DNA of 64,000 bases from Catonia carolina. Lineage: Eukaryota; Arthropoda; Insecta; Hemiptera; Achilidae. The position numbers were made by a program, and so were the translations under genes. Positions 55,953-63,823 of this stretch are shown piece after piece (within the stretch, counting starts at the first letter, position 1; each line of letters opens with the position of its first letter). The notes below the pieces were generated by a model. That model made no database searches and was not told the DNA's origin. It saw nothing but the letters and a program-made list of their open reading frames with translations. The DNA is taken from the NCBI GenBank assembly GCA_035578175.1, contig JAQMRL010000001.1, positions 369,637,720-369,701,719 of the forward strand. Direction: 5' to 3'.

Positions 55953-56117
55953 TTTTTGGTTTTACGTCTGACTGTTCTGCAACTTCTGCTAATGCAGACG
56001 GTGAAAAATGATGATAATGAAAATGAGTGATGAAAAAAGGCCAGATCTGACTGGGAATCGAACTCGGGGCCCCAGCATAGAAGCCAGTTTTACTAACCAC
56101 TACGCCAACCGGCGTAG
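55953..56117 (-). mobile_element. tRNA-derived SINE (family S), full length
   Basis: The minus strand has CTACGCCGGTTGGCGTAGTG (head and A box), ACTGGCTTCTATGCTGGGGC, CGAGTTCGATTCCCAGTCAG (B box), CATTTTCATTATCATCATTT, CACCGTCTGCATTAGCAGAA and AACAGTCAGACGTAAAACC, in the same order as 46633-46798. Confidence 0.85.
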
Positions 56118-56439
56118 ATAGAATAATATTTTTATAGTAAGAGAATTATATTTTTAACTAAGAGTAAATATTTTTACAGTTTTTTTTTAAGTTAAAGTTT
56201 GTTGAGAATACTTTTGCATTATTAAAACTCATGCGGTTACATTTTTAGTTTATTACAATACTTTATACTTACAAATTGATTACACTAAACCTAGAGAATT
56301 TATTTTATTTACGATCGAAATAATTCTAACCTTTGCTTTAAAGTATTATATTATCTTAAACTTACATTGTGCATGGGGTGCAAAATTACGTATTGCTTCT
56401 AAGCAATGTGAAATGGACAAATTGACTTGCGTCCACAAC
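56118..56439. other. AT-rich spacer, nothing recognised
   Basis: No feature. Confidence 0.4.
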
Positions 56440-56655
56440 ATAACCATTAAGGAATTATCAGCATACCTCAACGTGCTAGATTTCAAAGCAGAAGGCCTTG
56501 TGCTCGATTCCCGAATACTCCTGAAAATTACAAAAATTAAAACCCACTATAACAGCAGTAATAACTAACAATAGTTGCTAATAAACAAGCAATTGATAGG
56601 CTTTCAAAAAAGTTAAACAAATTAAAAGACGAGTTTTTTAAACACTAAACCATTA
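56440..56655 (+). mobile_element. tRNA-derived SINE, degraded relative of 10850-11035
   Basis: Shares CGTGCTAGATTTCAAAGCAG (A-box region), TGTGCTCGATTCCCGAATAC (B box), AATTAAAACCCACTATAACA and the shared tail-like TAGTTGCTAATAAACAAGCA with the copy at 10850. Confidence 0.55.
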
Positions 56656-57253
56656 ACAAATAAATAAACCCATCAAGGTAATTCAAAGGAAAATTTCTTG
56701 AAAAAATTCATGTTGCTTGAGTACAATTTTTAGTAAAAATTATCAATCAAAAGTAAAAATCACTAAATGACTGACTGAAAGAGTTATTCACGTTTTTCCA
56801 AGAGATAACAAATTAACCAAAGCTTTGAAATAGTTAACTTACTAGATAATGCTCCAATCAATCTAAATATGGTAATGTTGCAGAAACACAGTCAGTCATT
56901 TTACGAACACAGTGTTTCTAAAGTAAATTATTGTGATTCATTCCTAATTCTCCAAGTTAAGTATCCAATAAAATATTACACAATAACTTATGTATCTTTT
57001 ACGTCAATTACACATTCAAAAATTGTATCTTAGGTTTAGACGCAGACTTAAAAAACTATAATAATCACCTTTATATTCATTATATTCTCCCAATCCTTCC
57101 CAAATCGAACATAGATGACTGAAACACCGATGGAGTAAGACATGATACATTGATACTTTACTAGTAAAAATTTAATTGAAAATATCAATTCATAATTATG
57201 TAGTTTTTGAAGCACTGTTACTGAGTGATTACCTACTCTAACCCATTCATTTC
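56656..57253. other. AT-rich DNA with a Jockey tail scrap
   Basis: At about 57095-57160 the plus strand has AGATGACTGAAACACCGATGGAGTAAGAC, the RRLKRRWSR tail codons seen at 51740 with changes. The rest shows nothing. Confidence 0.5.
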
Positions 57254-58140
57254 ATTTTTACTTTCTCTTGCCTATATGAATATAAAGGAAGGAAATTATT
57301 GTTTTCATGTCTATTTTTCGAAATCGAGTTTTCACCGGATCTATACGGTTTTAGACCTCCAGAACCCAAAAAAAGTTTTTAGCGATTGGTCTTTACGCGC
57401 GCGCGCGCGTGTGTGTGAACAGAATATCTCAAGAATGGAACATCGTACAAACTGAAACTTGAAACTTAAGTTAGATACAACCGGACCCGACAAGAAACAT
57501 TTTTATCAAAATCGGTCAACCGGAAGTAGTAGTTTATTCGTGTTATTTTTCACTTTTTCTCAAAAACCGCTCTTACGATTTTTCTTTAAAAAAATCCCCT
57601 GATTTACTCAATTTTTAATGCTTTGCAAGATAGGGTAGGCGCCGTCTGCTGAAATTCTTGGAGAGGTTGTTTTCTCGTAAAAAATTTGTTTTTTTAAGAT
57701 TGCAACTTTAATATGGATTTAAGCGCAAAGATTTATGTAAAAGAAATTGTAGAGAATTTAAAATCCTACAACATTTATTTCAATTCTTTATTTTTTTAAA
57801 CCCTTAGTTTAGCGGTAATTAGCGATTTTCTGTTTCTTTCTCACGAAAACGTGTAAAAAATCGATTTTTTAAGATTGCCTTAGTATAATGTAGCCTATTT
57901 TACGACAAAAATGTGTATAATCAAATTTGTGGGAAACAGCCTAGTTTAGCGTGAAAGAGCGATTTTCCGTATTTTTAAGCCAAACGGAGGTTGATTTTCA
58001 GTTTGCGCCTTTCACTCATGATTAAAATAAAGTAATGTGTTTTGAGGTTAGTTTTTTGTTTATATCTAATGTTAGGTTATATTGTTAATTATTTGCATTG
58101 GCAAGAGAAAGTCTTGTGGGTGTTTCACACCAGATTTTTT
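57254..58140 (+). repeat. Dispersed repeat A, copy 4
   Basis: The best-preserved copy: TTTTTACTTTCTCTTGCCTA at the start, ATCGAGTTTTCACCGGATCT, GCGATTGGTC followed by (CG)n(TG)n, TTTAGCGGTAATTAGCGATT, and GGCAAGAGAAAGTCTTGTGG then GTGTTTCACACCAGATTTTT at the end. The inverted motif ACTTTCTCTTGCC / GGCAAGAGAAAGT is exact here (about 57259-57271 and 58099-58111). Confidence 0.82.
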
Positions 58141-58289
58141 TTTTATTACTTTATATATGTTTTTTTAATTTTTCTAATTTTCTTTGCATAGTTGTAAAAT
58201 TAAATTTAATGAATTAAAAAAATCGTACAAGGAAAACCCGAAGTTCATTAATATTGAATACTGGCGTAGCTGTGAGTAGGGGAAAATGG

Positions 58290-58600
58290 GGTTGTTCTAC
58301 CCAAAATGGTTTTGGATTTGTTTTATTTTAGTTTTCTGTTGTCAGATTGTGATTGTGATGGGGTTGGGTATCTGTATTTGTATTAGGTCTAATCAGCTCA
58401 GAAAAGTGTTTTGGGTTTGTTTAGGGTTGGTTGTCTTTGGTCAGATTATGATAGGTTTGGTTTTCTTTATTTGTGTTTGGTGTTATGGTCAGATTTGTTG
58501 TTGTTGTTTAGTTGGTTGGTTGGTTGGTTGGTTGGTTGGTTGGTTGGTTGGTTGGTTGGTTGGTTGGTCTTGTAGATGTTGGTGTAGTTTATGGGATGTG

Positions 58601-58634
<34 letters not shown>

Positions 58635-59130
58635 AGTGTTAGATTGTAGTCAGGTAGTCAGATTTTTTTTTTTATGGTCTTGTAGTCAGATTGTATAGTT
58701 AGTGAGAGATAGTCAGATTTTTTTTTAAGTCAGATAGTCGGATTGTATGGTTAGATAGTCAGATTTTTTTTTAGTCATGTAGTCAGATTGTGTGTGTGTG
58801 TGTGTGTGTGTGTGGTGGTGGTGGTCAGGTAATCAGATTGTATAGTGAGAGAGATAGTCAGATTTTTTTTTTAATTCAGGTAGTCAGATTGTGTGTGTGT
58901 GTGGTCAGGTAGTCAGATTTTTTTTTTTAGTCAGACAGTCAGATTTTTTTTTTGTGAGATATGCAGATCGTATAAAGATAGAGTTAGATTGTATGGTCGG
59001 GTAGTCGGTTTGTGTGTGTGTGTGTGTGTTTGGTGGTCAGATAGTCAGATTGTATAGTCAGATAGTCAGATTTTTTTTTTAGTCACGTAGTGAGATTGTA
59101 TGGTCAGAAAAAATGTATGTTCTCAAATAG
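58290..59130 (+). repeat. G/T-rich minisatellite with TAGTCAGATTTTTTTT units
   Basis: The plus strand is almost free of C for about 850 bp. It contains a (TTGG)n run (about 58508-58567), a T30 run (about 58603-58633), (TG)n runs at 58790-58812, 58890-58902 and 59010-59028, and about ten irregular copies of a unit like GTAGTCAGATTTTTTTT or TAGTCAGATTGTATGG. The same TAGTCAGATAGTCAG motif recurs at 60620-60640 between array units. ORFs across it are compositional artefacts. Confidence 0.85.
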
Positions 59131-59132
59131 GG

Positions 59133-59326
59133 TGTTTATTTGGATTTTTTTTTTGATTTGGTTTGTTGTTTAATTTGTATAGTGATTTGAGTTATTTAGT
59201 TATTTGTATTTGGATTTTTTTAACTTTCTGGCTCTTTTCTTCTTCTTATTCCAATACATAGTTGGTAACGATGATAATGATGATGGGTATATGTTTCATT
59301 TATATAAATTCTAATTTGGGAAGAGA

Positions 59327-59364
<38 letters not shown>

Positions 59365-59400
59365 GTGTTTGTGATATGGGGTTGAGAGTGTTATCTCTAG
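59133..59400 (+). promoter_or_regulatory. Conserved upstream region of array gene 1
   Basis: Repeated with small changes at 60652-60900 and, partly, 61805-62050. It contains TGATTTGGTTTGTTGTTTAA, TTTCTGGCTCTTTTCTTCTT, GATAATGATGATGGGTATAT, TTATATAAA and GGGTTGAGAGTGTTATCTCT. Here a (GA)n run of about 30 bp (59331-59361) lies 40 bp before the TATA box, much longer than in the other copies. GA runs can bind GAGA-type factors in insects. Confidence 0.6.
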
Positions 59401-59401
59401 G

Positions 59402-59433
59402 TATATATATAAAGGGGATGGTTGGAGATCAGT
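59402..59433 (+). promoter_or_regulatory. Core promoter of array gene 1 (TATA + TCAGT initiator)
   Basis: TATATATATAAA ends at 59413 and ATCAGT lies at 59428-59433, 23 bp from the T of TATAAA to the initiator A. TCAGT is the arthropod initiator consensus. Predicted start at A59431 gives a 25-nt leader. Confidence 0.7.
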
Positions 59434-59455
59434 AAATAGTTATTGTCGACGAAGG

Positions 59456-59839
59456 ATGTGCATGAAGAATTGCATGAAGATAAAGGAATTGTACATTTGT
59501 GATTCGTTACAAGATATCTCGTGGTGTACGATATTTAATACTTTATTGAATAAAAAAATGCCTCGCTACTACGATCTTGATATGGTGCGATTTTATGCAG
59601 AAAATCGTATGATCAAAGCAAGTGAATGTAGATTATATTGTATTATTACTAAATTTAACGATGAAGAATGGAATTGCCTAAAGTTGTTAAGCGTTTATGA
59701 CGTTTTACAAAAAAGAGTGATTTATAATTTGAAACGAAAAATATATAACTACACAAATAGGGTGTTTCTAAGACATGATGATGCTTGTAAATATTTAATG
59801 CGTTTAATTCGACGTAGAAAAATAATTAGTCGTATATGA
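59456..59839 (+). CDS. Array gene 1: small basic protein, unknown family
   Basis: 127 codons, intronless. I do not recognise the family. It shares with the three other copies: a leading YICDSLQ, SWCTIFNTLLNKKMPRYYDL (residues about 28-47), KASECRLYCII, a variable stretch of about 12 residues, LSVYDVLQKRVI, RKIYNYTNRVF and a basic end (RLIRRRKIISRI). It is rich in Lys, Arg, Tyr and Cys, has no signal peptide or membrane segment, and has no obvious metal-binding spacing. The start at 59456 is the first ATG after the initiator; a second in-frame Met follows two codons later. The N-terminus is of the 'KELYICDSLQ' type shared with gene 3. A role in nucleic-acid binding is possible from the charge, but that is inference only. 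Confidence 0.68.
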   Translation: MCMKNCMKIKELYICDSLQDISWCTIFNTLLNKKMPRYYDLDMVRFYAENRMIKASECRLYCIITKFNDEEWNCLKLLSVYDVLQKRVIYNLKRKIYNYTNRVFLRHDDACKYLMRLIRRRKIISRI

Positions 59840-60513
59840 TATATATATATATCTAACTTTTTTATAATCTAACTTTTTTATAATCTAACTTTTTTTGTAG
59901 TTATAAAATCATATTTTAAATGTTTCTATTTAAAAAAAAACCAATATTTCGTATTTGTAAATACATATTTAGCTTGTAGTGAATGTTTCACACCAACATT
60001 TTTTACACTTATAATTTTTTAATGATACAATTGATAATTTAAAAACACAGGAAACTTTTTTTACTAAACTATATCTTACAAAAACATTATCAAAAGATTT
60101 ATTTATGTGGATAAAGATTGTTGTTGGTGAGTTTTCAAGATGATAATATTAAAAAAATAACCTTAAGATTTGTTAATAATATTTTTATGTTTTTATTTAA
60201 TTATTTTTCTTCTTATTTTAATATATATACTTATAAATAAGAATGGGTATAGGTGTAGTTTTATTTATGAATACAGATTGTTGTTGGTGGTGAGTTTTTT
60301 TAAAGATAATAATAAAATAATCTTTAGATTTGATGACGATAATAATAATAATGAAGATTTGATAAAAAATTGTAATATTTTTTGGACAACTAGTAAATGT
60401 GGTTATAAATATTTGGATAGTTTTATTTGCTCGTGTTTAGTGTTTGTTGTTGTTGGTCTGGTTATTGTTCTACTACTGATAAATATAATATTATAAATAT
60501 ATATATAGTGCCG
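59840..60513 (+). other. Spacer unit X between array genes 1 and 2, copy 1
   Basis: Repeats TCTAACTTTTTTATAA three times just after gene 1. The part from 59885 recurs nearly identically at 62738-63100 and, after the copy-4 gene, at 63509-63823. It contains a 108-codon open stretch at 60170-60496 with hydrophobic ends, but this has no ATG and the second copy has a 2-base shift near 63675, so it is not kept as a gene. Confidence 0.6.
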
Positions 60514-60630
60514 ATGAATAATGTTGTCGGTGTTGGTGAACCGATTAATTCTTCTTATTCAATACAGTTTATAGATAGAGGTGGTATTAGTGGTCCAACC
60601 ACAGTTACGCTTAAGTTGTTAGTCAGATAG
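60514..60630 (+). pseudogene. Truncated copy of the Gly/Asp/Val-rich ORF
   Basis: From ATG 60514: MNNVVGVGEPINSSYSIQFI, DRGGISGPTTVTLKLLVR and stop. It parallels the ORF at 63824-64000 (both begin MNNV, share VGEPIN, YS-QFID-GG and TVTLKLL), with the Gly-rich centre shorter here. It is cut at LKLL by a junction with the TAGTCAGATAGTCAG minisatellite, which supplies the stop. Confidence 0.5.
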
Positions 60631-60651
60631 TCAGTTTTTTTATTGGTGTGT

Positions 60652-60903
60652 GTTTATTTATTTGCATTTGGATTTTTTTTTTGATTTGGTTTGTTGTTTA
60701 ATTTGTATAGTGATTTGAGTTATTTAGTTATTTGCATTTGGATTTGTTTTTAACTTTCTGGCTCTTTTCTTCTTCTTATTCTAATACATAGTTGGTGACG
60801 ATGATAATGATGATGGGTATATGTTTTATTTATATAAACTCTAATTTGGGAAGAGAATAGAGAGAGAATTGTGTTTGTGATATGGGGTTGAGAGTGTTAT
60901 CTC
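60652..60903 (+). promoter_or_regulatory. Conserved upstream region of array gene 2
   Basis: Near-copy of 59133-59400, including TGATTTGGTTTGTTGTTTAA, TTTCTGGCTCTTTTCTTCTT, TGACGATGATAATGATGATG and GGGTTGAGAGTGTTATCTCT. The GA run is reduced to AGAGAGAG. Confidence 0.6.
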
Positions 60904-60933
60904 TATATATAAAGGGGATGGTTGGAGATCAGT
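60904..60933 (+). promoter_or_regulatory. Core promoter of array gene 2 (TATA + TCAGT)
   Basis: TATATATAAA at 60904-60913 and TCAGT at 60929-60933. The predicted leader from A60931 to the ATG at 60949 is only 18 nt. Confidence 0.72.
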
Positions 60934-60948
60934 AAATAATTATTGTCG

Positions 60949-61314
60949 ATGATACAGCATGGAGGATTATACAATTGTTATTCGTTACAAGTTATGTCGT
61001 GGTGTGCGATATTTAATACTTTATTGAATAAAAGAATGCCTCGCTACTACGATCTTGATACGGTGCTATATTATGCACAAAATCCTATGTTCAAAGCAAG
61101 TGAATGTAAATTACATTGTATTATTAAACAAAAATATGATGAATGTTATTCGATAGAAGAGCTAAGCGTTTATGAAGTTTTACAAAAAAAAGTGATTGAT
61201 CATTTGAATCGAAAAAAATATAACTTCTCAAATAGGGTGTTTGTAACATATGATGACACTCATAAATATATAATGCGTTTAAGTCGACGTGGAAAAATAA
61301 GTAGGCGTATATGA
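60949..61314 (+). CDS. Array gene 2: small basic protein, unknown family
   Basis: 121 residues from ATG 60949. The N-terminus is of the MIQHGGLYNCYSLQ type shared with gene 4. It then has MSWCAIFNTLLNKRMPRYYD, LDTVLYYAQNPMFKASECKL, HCIIKQKYDE, a variable patch, LSVYEVLQKKVIDHLNRKKY, NRVFVTYDDTHKYIMRL and a basic end (SRRGKISRRI). Nearly identical to gene 4 up to the last 15 residues. AATAAA occurs at 61418-61423, about 100 bp after the stop, as a possible polyadenylation signal. No signal peptide. Confidence 0.68.
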   Translation: MIQHGGLYNCYSLQVMSWCAIFNTLLNKRMPRYYDLDTVLYYAQNPMFKASECKLHCIIKQKYDECYSIEELSVYEVLQKKVIDHLNRKKYNFSNRVFVTYDDTHKYIMRLSRRGKISRRI

Positions 61315-61804
61315 TATATATTCAACACAGTAATTTTTTTTACTAACATATATCTCATAAAATCTTATCATAAGATTTTTTATGTGCGTACAAAGATTTT
61401 TATTGGTGAGTAAAACAAATAAATTTTTAATTTTTTTTAGACAAAAAAATACTAAATGAATTGATTATCACATCAATTAACTGAAATTAACCATATCCTT
61501 TTTTTTAAATATATATATATACATTGCAGTCTAGTAAAAAAATTATTAACAATTATAACTGTGAATTGGTGTATGGTAAACTATCACAAAATAAAATTAA
61601 TTGAAACAAAGTAAATAATAATTAACAAATTTAACAAAAATATATTCTACGGACCATTACAAATACCCGCAAAAAAAAACTCAATACAAATCCAATCCGT
61701 CCCACACAGAATAGTACAACACCGGGTACTTGTTCATCACTGTAGTGACACGAAGAGTCTACCCAAATAGAAAAAAAGATCACATATAAATTTTAGAATA
61801 TATT
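61315..61804 (+). other. Spacer after array gene 2
   Basis: AT-rich. Its end (about 61705-61800, AGTGACACGAAGAGTCTACC, then CACATATAAATTTTAGAATA) matches the segment after gene 3 (62565-62635) and the C-terminal codons of gene 3, showing how gene 3 acquired its longer tail. Confidence 0.55.
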
Positions 61805-62044
61805 TATGGGGTTTTTTTTTATAGTGGTTTTGGGTGTTTGGTTTGTATAGTGGTTTGGGGTGTTTAGTTATTTGTTTTTTTTTTAACTTTCTGGCTCTTT
61901 ACTTCTTCTTATTCTAATATATATATATAGTTGGTGAGGGTGATGTTGTTTGGGTATATGTTTTATTTATATAAACTCTAATTTGGAAAGAGGATATAAA
62001 AATTAAAAAAAATTGTGTTTGTTTGTGATATCGGGTTGAGATTG

Positions 62045-62069
<25 letters not shown>
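61805..62069 (+). promoter_or_regulatory. Conserved upstream region of array gene 3
   Basis: Diverged copy of the shared upstream region: TTTGTATAGTGGTTTGGGGT, TTTCTGGCTCTTTACTTCTT, GGGTATATGTTTTATTTATA and TATCGGGTTGAGATTGTTGT. The GA run is absent here. Confidence 0.55.
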
Positions 62070-62075
<6 letters not shown>

Positions 62076-62094
62076 GGGGGTGTTGGAGATCAGT
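62052..62094 (+). promoter_or_regulatory. Core promoter of array gene 3 (TATA + TCAGT)
   Basis: A long (TA)n run ends in TATAAA at 62070-62075, and TCAGT follows at 62090-62094. A predicted start at A62092 gives a 28-nt leader that contains an out-of-frame ATG at 62110 (14-codon upstream ORF ending 62154, overlapping the gene start). Confidence 0.7.
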
Positions 62095-62119
62095 AAATAA
62101 TTATTGTCGATGATACAGC

Positions 62120-62554
62120 ATGAAGAATTACATGAAGGAATTGTACATTTGTGATTCGTTACAACGTATGTCGTGGTGTACGATATTTAATACTTTATTG
62201 AATAAAAGAATGCCACGCTACTACGATCTTGATACGGTGCTATATTATGCACAAAATCGTATGTTCAAAGCAAGTGAATGTAAATTATATTGTATTATTC
62301 CTACAGAAAGGCGTGATGAATGGTATTGGATAAGGTCGTTAAGTGTTCGTGTTTTACAAAAAAAAGTGATTTATCATTTGAAACGAAAAATATATAACTA
62401 TACAAATAGGGTGTTTCTAAGACATGATGGTGCTTGTGCATATTTATTGCGTTTAATTCGACGTAGAAAAAGACTTAATCGTTCTTATGTATTCGAAACA
62501 ATAATCAAAAAGAAAAAAAAATCATATATAAATTATAGAATATATTTAGAATAG
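62120..62554 (+). CDS. Array gene 3: small basic protein, longest copy
   Basis: 144 residues. Like gene 1 it starts in the MKNYMKELYICDSLQ style. Shared core: MSWCTIFNTLLNKRMPRYYD, LDTVLYYAQNRMFKASECKL, YCIIPTERRDEWYWIRSLSV (this copy's variable patch), VLQKKVIYHLKRKIYNYTNR, VFLRHDGACAYLLRLIRRRK. It continues about 25 residues beyond the usual end (VFETIIKKKKKSYINYRIYL), because the frame runs into spacer-type DNA. One residue pair is missing in LSVRVLQ compared with LSVYEVLQ. Translation may be lowered by the overlapping upstream ORF. Function unknown. Confidence 0.65.
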   Translation: MKNYMKELYICDSLQRMSWCTIFNTLLNKRMPRYYDLDTVLYYAQNRMFKASECKLYCIIPTERRDEWYWIRSLSVRVLQKKVIYHLKRKIYNYTNRVFLRHDGACAYLLRLIRRRKRLNRSYVFETIIKKKKKSYINYRIYLE

Positions 62555-63100
62555 AATAGTACAACGCCGGATAATTATTCATTACTGAAGTGACACGAAG
62601 AGTCCACCCAAATAGAAAAAAAAAATCACATACCACAATTTCTGGATCGTATATGCCACAAAACGTAGGCGTATGTGATATGTATATATATATATTAATT
62701 TGTTGGGAGAATTAGTCAAAAGAGTGTTCAAACTTAATCTAACTTTTTTTTTGTAGTTATAAAATCATATTTTAAATGTTTCTATTTAAAAAAACCAATA
62801 TTTCGTATTTGTAAATACATATTTAGCTTGTAGTGAATGTTTCACACCAACATTTTTTACACTTATAATTTTTTAATGATACAATTGATAATTTAAAAAC
62901 ACAGGAAACTTTTTTTACTAAACTATATCTTACAAAAACATTATCAAAAGATTTATTTATGTGGATAAAGATTGTTGTTGGTGAGTTTTCAAGATGATAA
63001 TATTAAAAAAATAACCTTAAGTTTGTTAATAATATTTTTATGTTTTTATTTAATTATTTTTCTTCTTATTTTAATATATATACTTATAAATAAGAATGGG
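62555..63100 (+). other. Spacer unit X, copy 2, first part
   Basis: 62738-63100 is almost identical to 59885-60252 (shared AATGTTTCACACCAACATTT, GATGATAATATTAAAAAAAT). It ends at TAAGAATGGG (63091-63100), where the copy-4 gene interrupts it. Confidence 0.75.
63054..63100 (+). repeat. 47-bp direct repeat, left of array gene 4
   Basis: TTATTTTTCTTCTTATTTTA...AAATAAGAATGGG. An identical copy except one base (C to G) lies at 63509-63555. In the uninterrupted spacer (60206-60252) the sequence occurs once, so the repeat was generated when gene 4 was inserted. Confidence 0.85.
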
Positions 63101-63108
63101 TTATCTCT

Positions 63109-63137
63109 ATATATAAAGGGGATGGTTGGAGATCAGT
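63109..63137 (+). promoter_or_regulatory. Core promoter of array gene 4 (TATA + TCAGT), upstream region lost
   Basis: TATATATAAA ending at 63117 and TCAGT at 63133-63137, in the same spacing as genes 1 and 2. Homology to the other upstream regions begins only at about GTTATCTCTATATATAAAGG (63100), so the distal regulatory region is missing. Confidence 0.72.
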
Positions 63138-63152
63138 AAATAACTATTGTCG

Positions 63153-63548
63153 ATGATACAGCCTGGAGGATTATACAATTGTTATTCGTTACAAGTTATG
63201 TCGTGGTGTACGATGTTTAATACTTTATTGAACAAAAGAATGCCTCGCTACTACGATCTTGATACGGTGCTATATTATGCACAAAATCCTATGTTCAAAG
63301 CAAGTGAATGTAAATTACATTGTATTATTAAACAAAAATATGATGAATGTTATTCGATAGAAGAGCTAAGCGTTTATGAAGTTTTACAAAAAAAAGTGAT
63401 TGATCATTTGAATCGAAAAAAATATAACTTCTCAAATAGGGTGTTTGTAACATATGATGACACTCATAAATATATAATGCGTTTAGATCGACATCGAAAA
63501 AGACTTACTTATTTTTGTTCTTATTTTAATATATATACTTATAAATAA
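63153..63548 (+). CDS. Array gene 4: small basic protein with chimeric C-terminus
   Basis: 131 residues from ATG 63153 (MIQPGGLYNCYSLQVMSW...). Almost identical to gene 2 through KYIMRL, with few changes (H to P, A to T, I to M). It then follows the gene 3-like RHRKRL and ends TYFCSYFNIYTYK and stop. Those last 13 residues are encoded inside the 47-bp repeat at 63509-63555, which belongs to the spacer, so the protein end was captured on insertion. The promoter is core-only. Whether it is expressed is unknown. Confidence 0.65.
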   Translation: MIQPGGLYNCYSLQVMSWCTMFNTLLNKRMPRYYDLDTVLYYAQNPMFKASECKLHCIIKQKYDECYSIEELSVYEVLQKKVIDHLNRKKYNFSNRVFVTYDDTHKYIMRLDRHRKRLTYFCSYFNIYTYK

Positions 63549-63555
63549 GAATGGG
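63509..63555 (+). repeat. 47-bp direct repeat, right of array gene 4
   Basis: Second copy of 63054-63100 with a single C-to-G difference. It encodes the C-terminal residues and stop of gene 4 and then continues into the second half of spacer unit X. Confidence 0.85.
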
Positions 63556-63823
63556 TATAGGTGTAGTTTTATTTATGAATACAGATTGTTGTTGGTGGTG
63601 AGTTTTTTTAAAGATAATAATAAAATAATCTTTAGATTTGATGACGATAATAATAATAATGAAGATTTGATAAAAAAAATTGTAATATTTTTGGACAACT
63701 AGTAAATGTGGTTATAAATATTTGGATAGTTTTATTTGCTCGTGTTTAGTGTTTGTTGTTGATCTGGTTATTATTCTATTACTGATAATTATAATATTAT
63801 TAAAAAAAATATATATAGTGACG
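63556..63823 (+). other. Spacer unit X, copy 2, second part
   Basis: Continues the spacer exactly where it was interrupted (matches 60253-60513), with a 2-base insertion near 63675 and other small differences. Confidence 0.75.

Noticed and set aside
58508..58567. (TTGG)n tract as a telomere-like repeat
   Set aside because: Insect telomeres are usually TTAGG-type. This is a short internal tetranucleotide run within a mixed minisatellite.
58286..58642. 118-codon ORF with Cys/Trp/Val-rich sequence including GWLVGWLVGW
   Set aside because: It lies wholly in the G/T-rich minisatellite and the repeated residues are translated (TTGG)n and T-runs. No promoter or homology.
60170..60496. 108-codon ORF with hydrophobic ends that looks like a membrane protein
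   Set aside because: No ATG in frame, AT-rich T-runs give hydrophobic residues by chance, and the second copy has a 2-base insertion near 63675 and is split by array gene 4.
59402..63137. Array promoters as viral early promoters (TATA + CAGT), implying an integrated insect DNA virus
   Set aside because: The same arrangement is the ordinary arthropod core promoter, and no viral hallmark gene is seen in the window. Kept only as a remote alternative.
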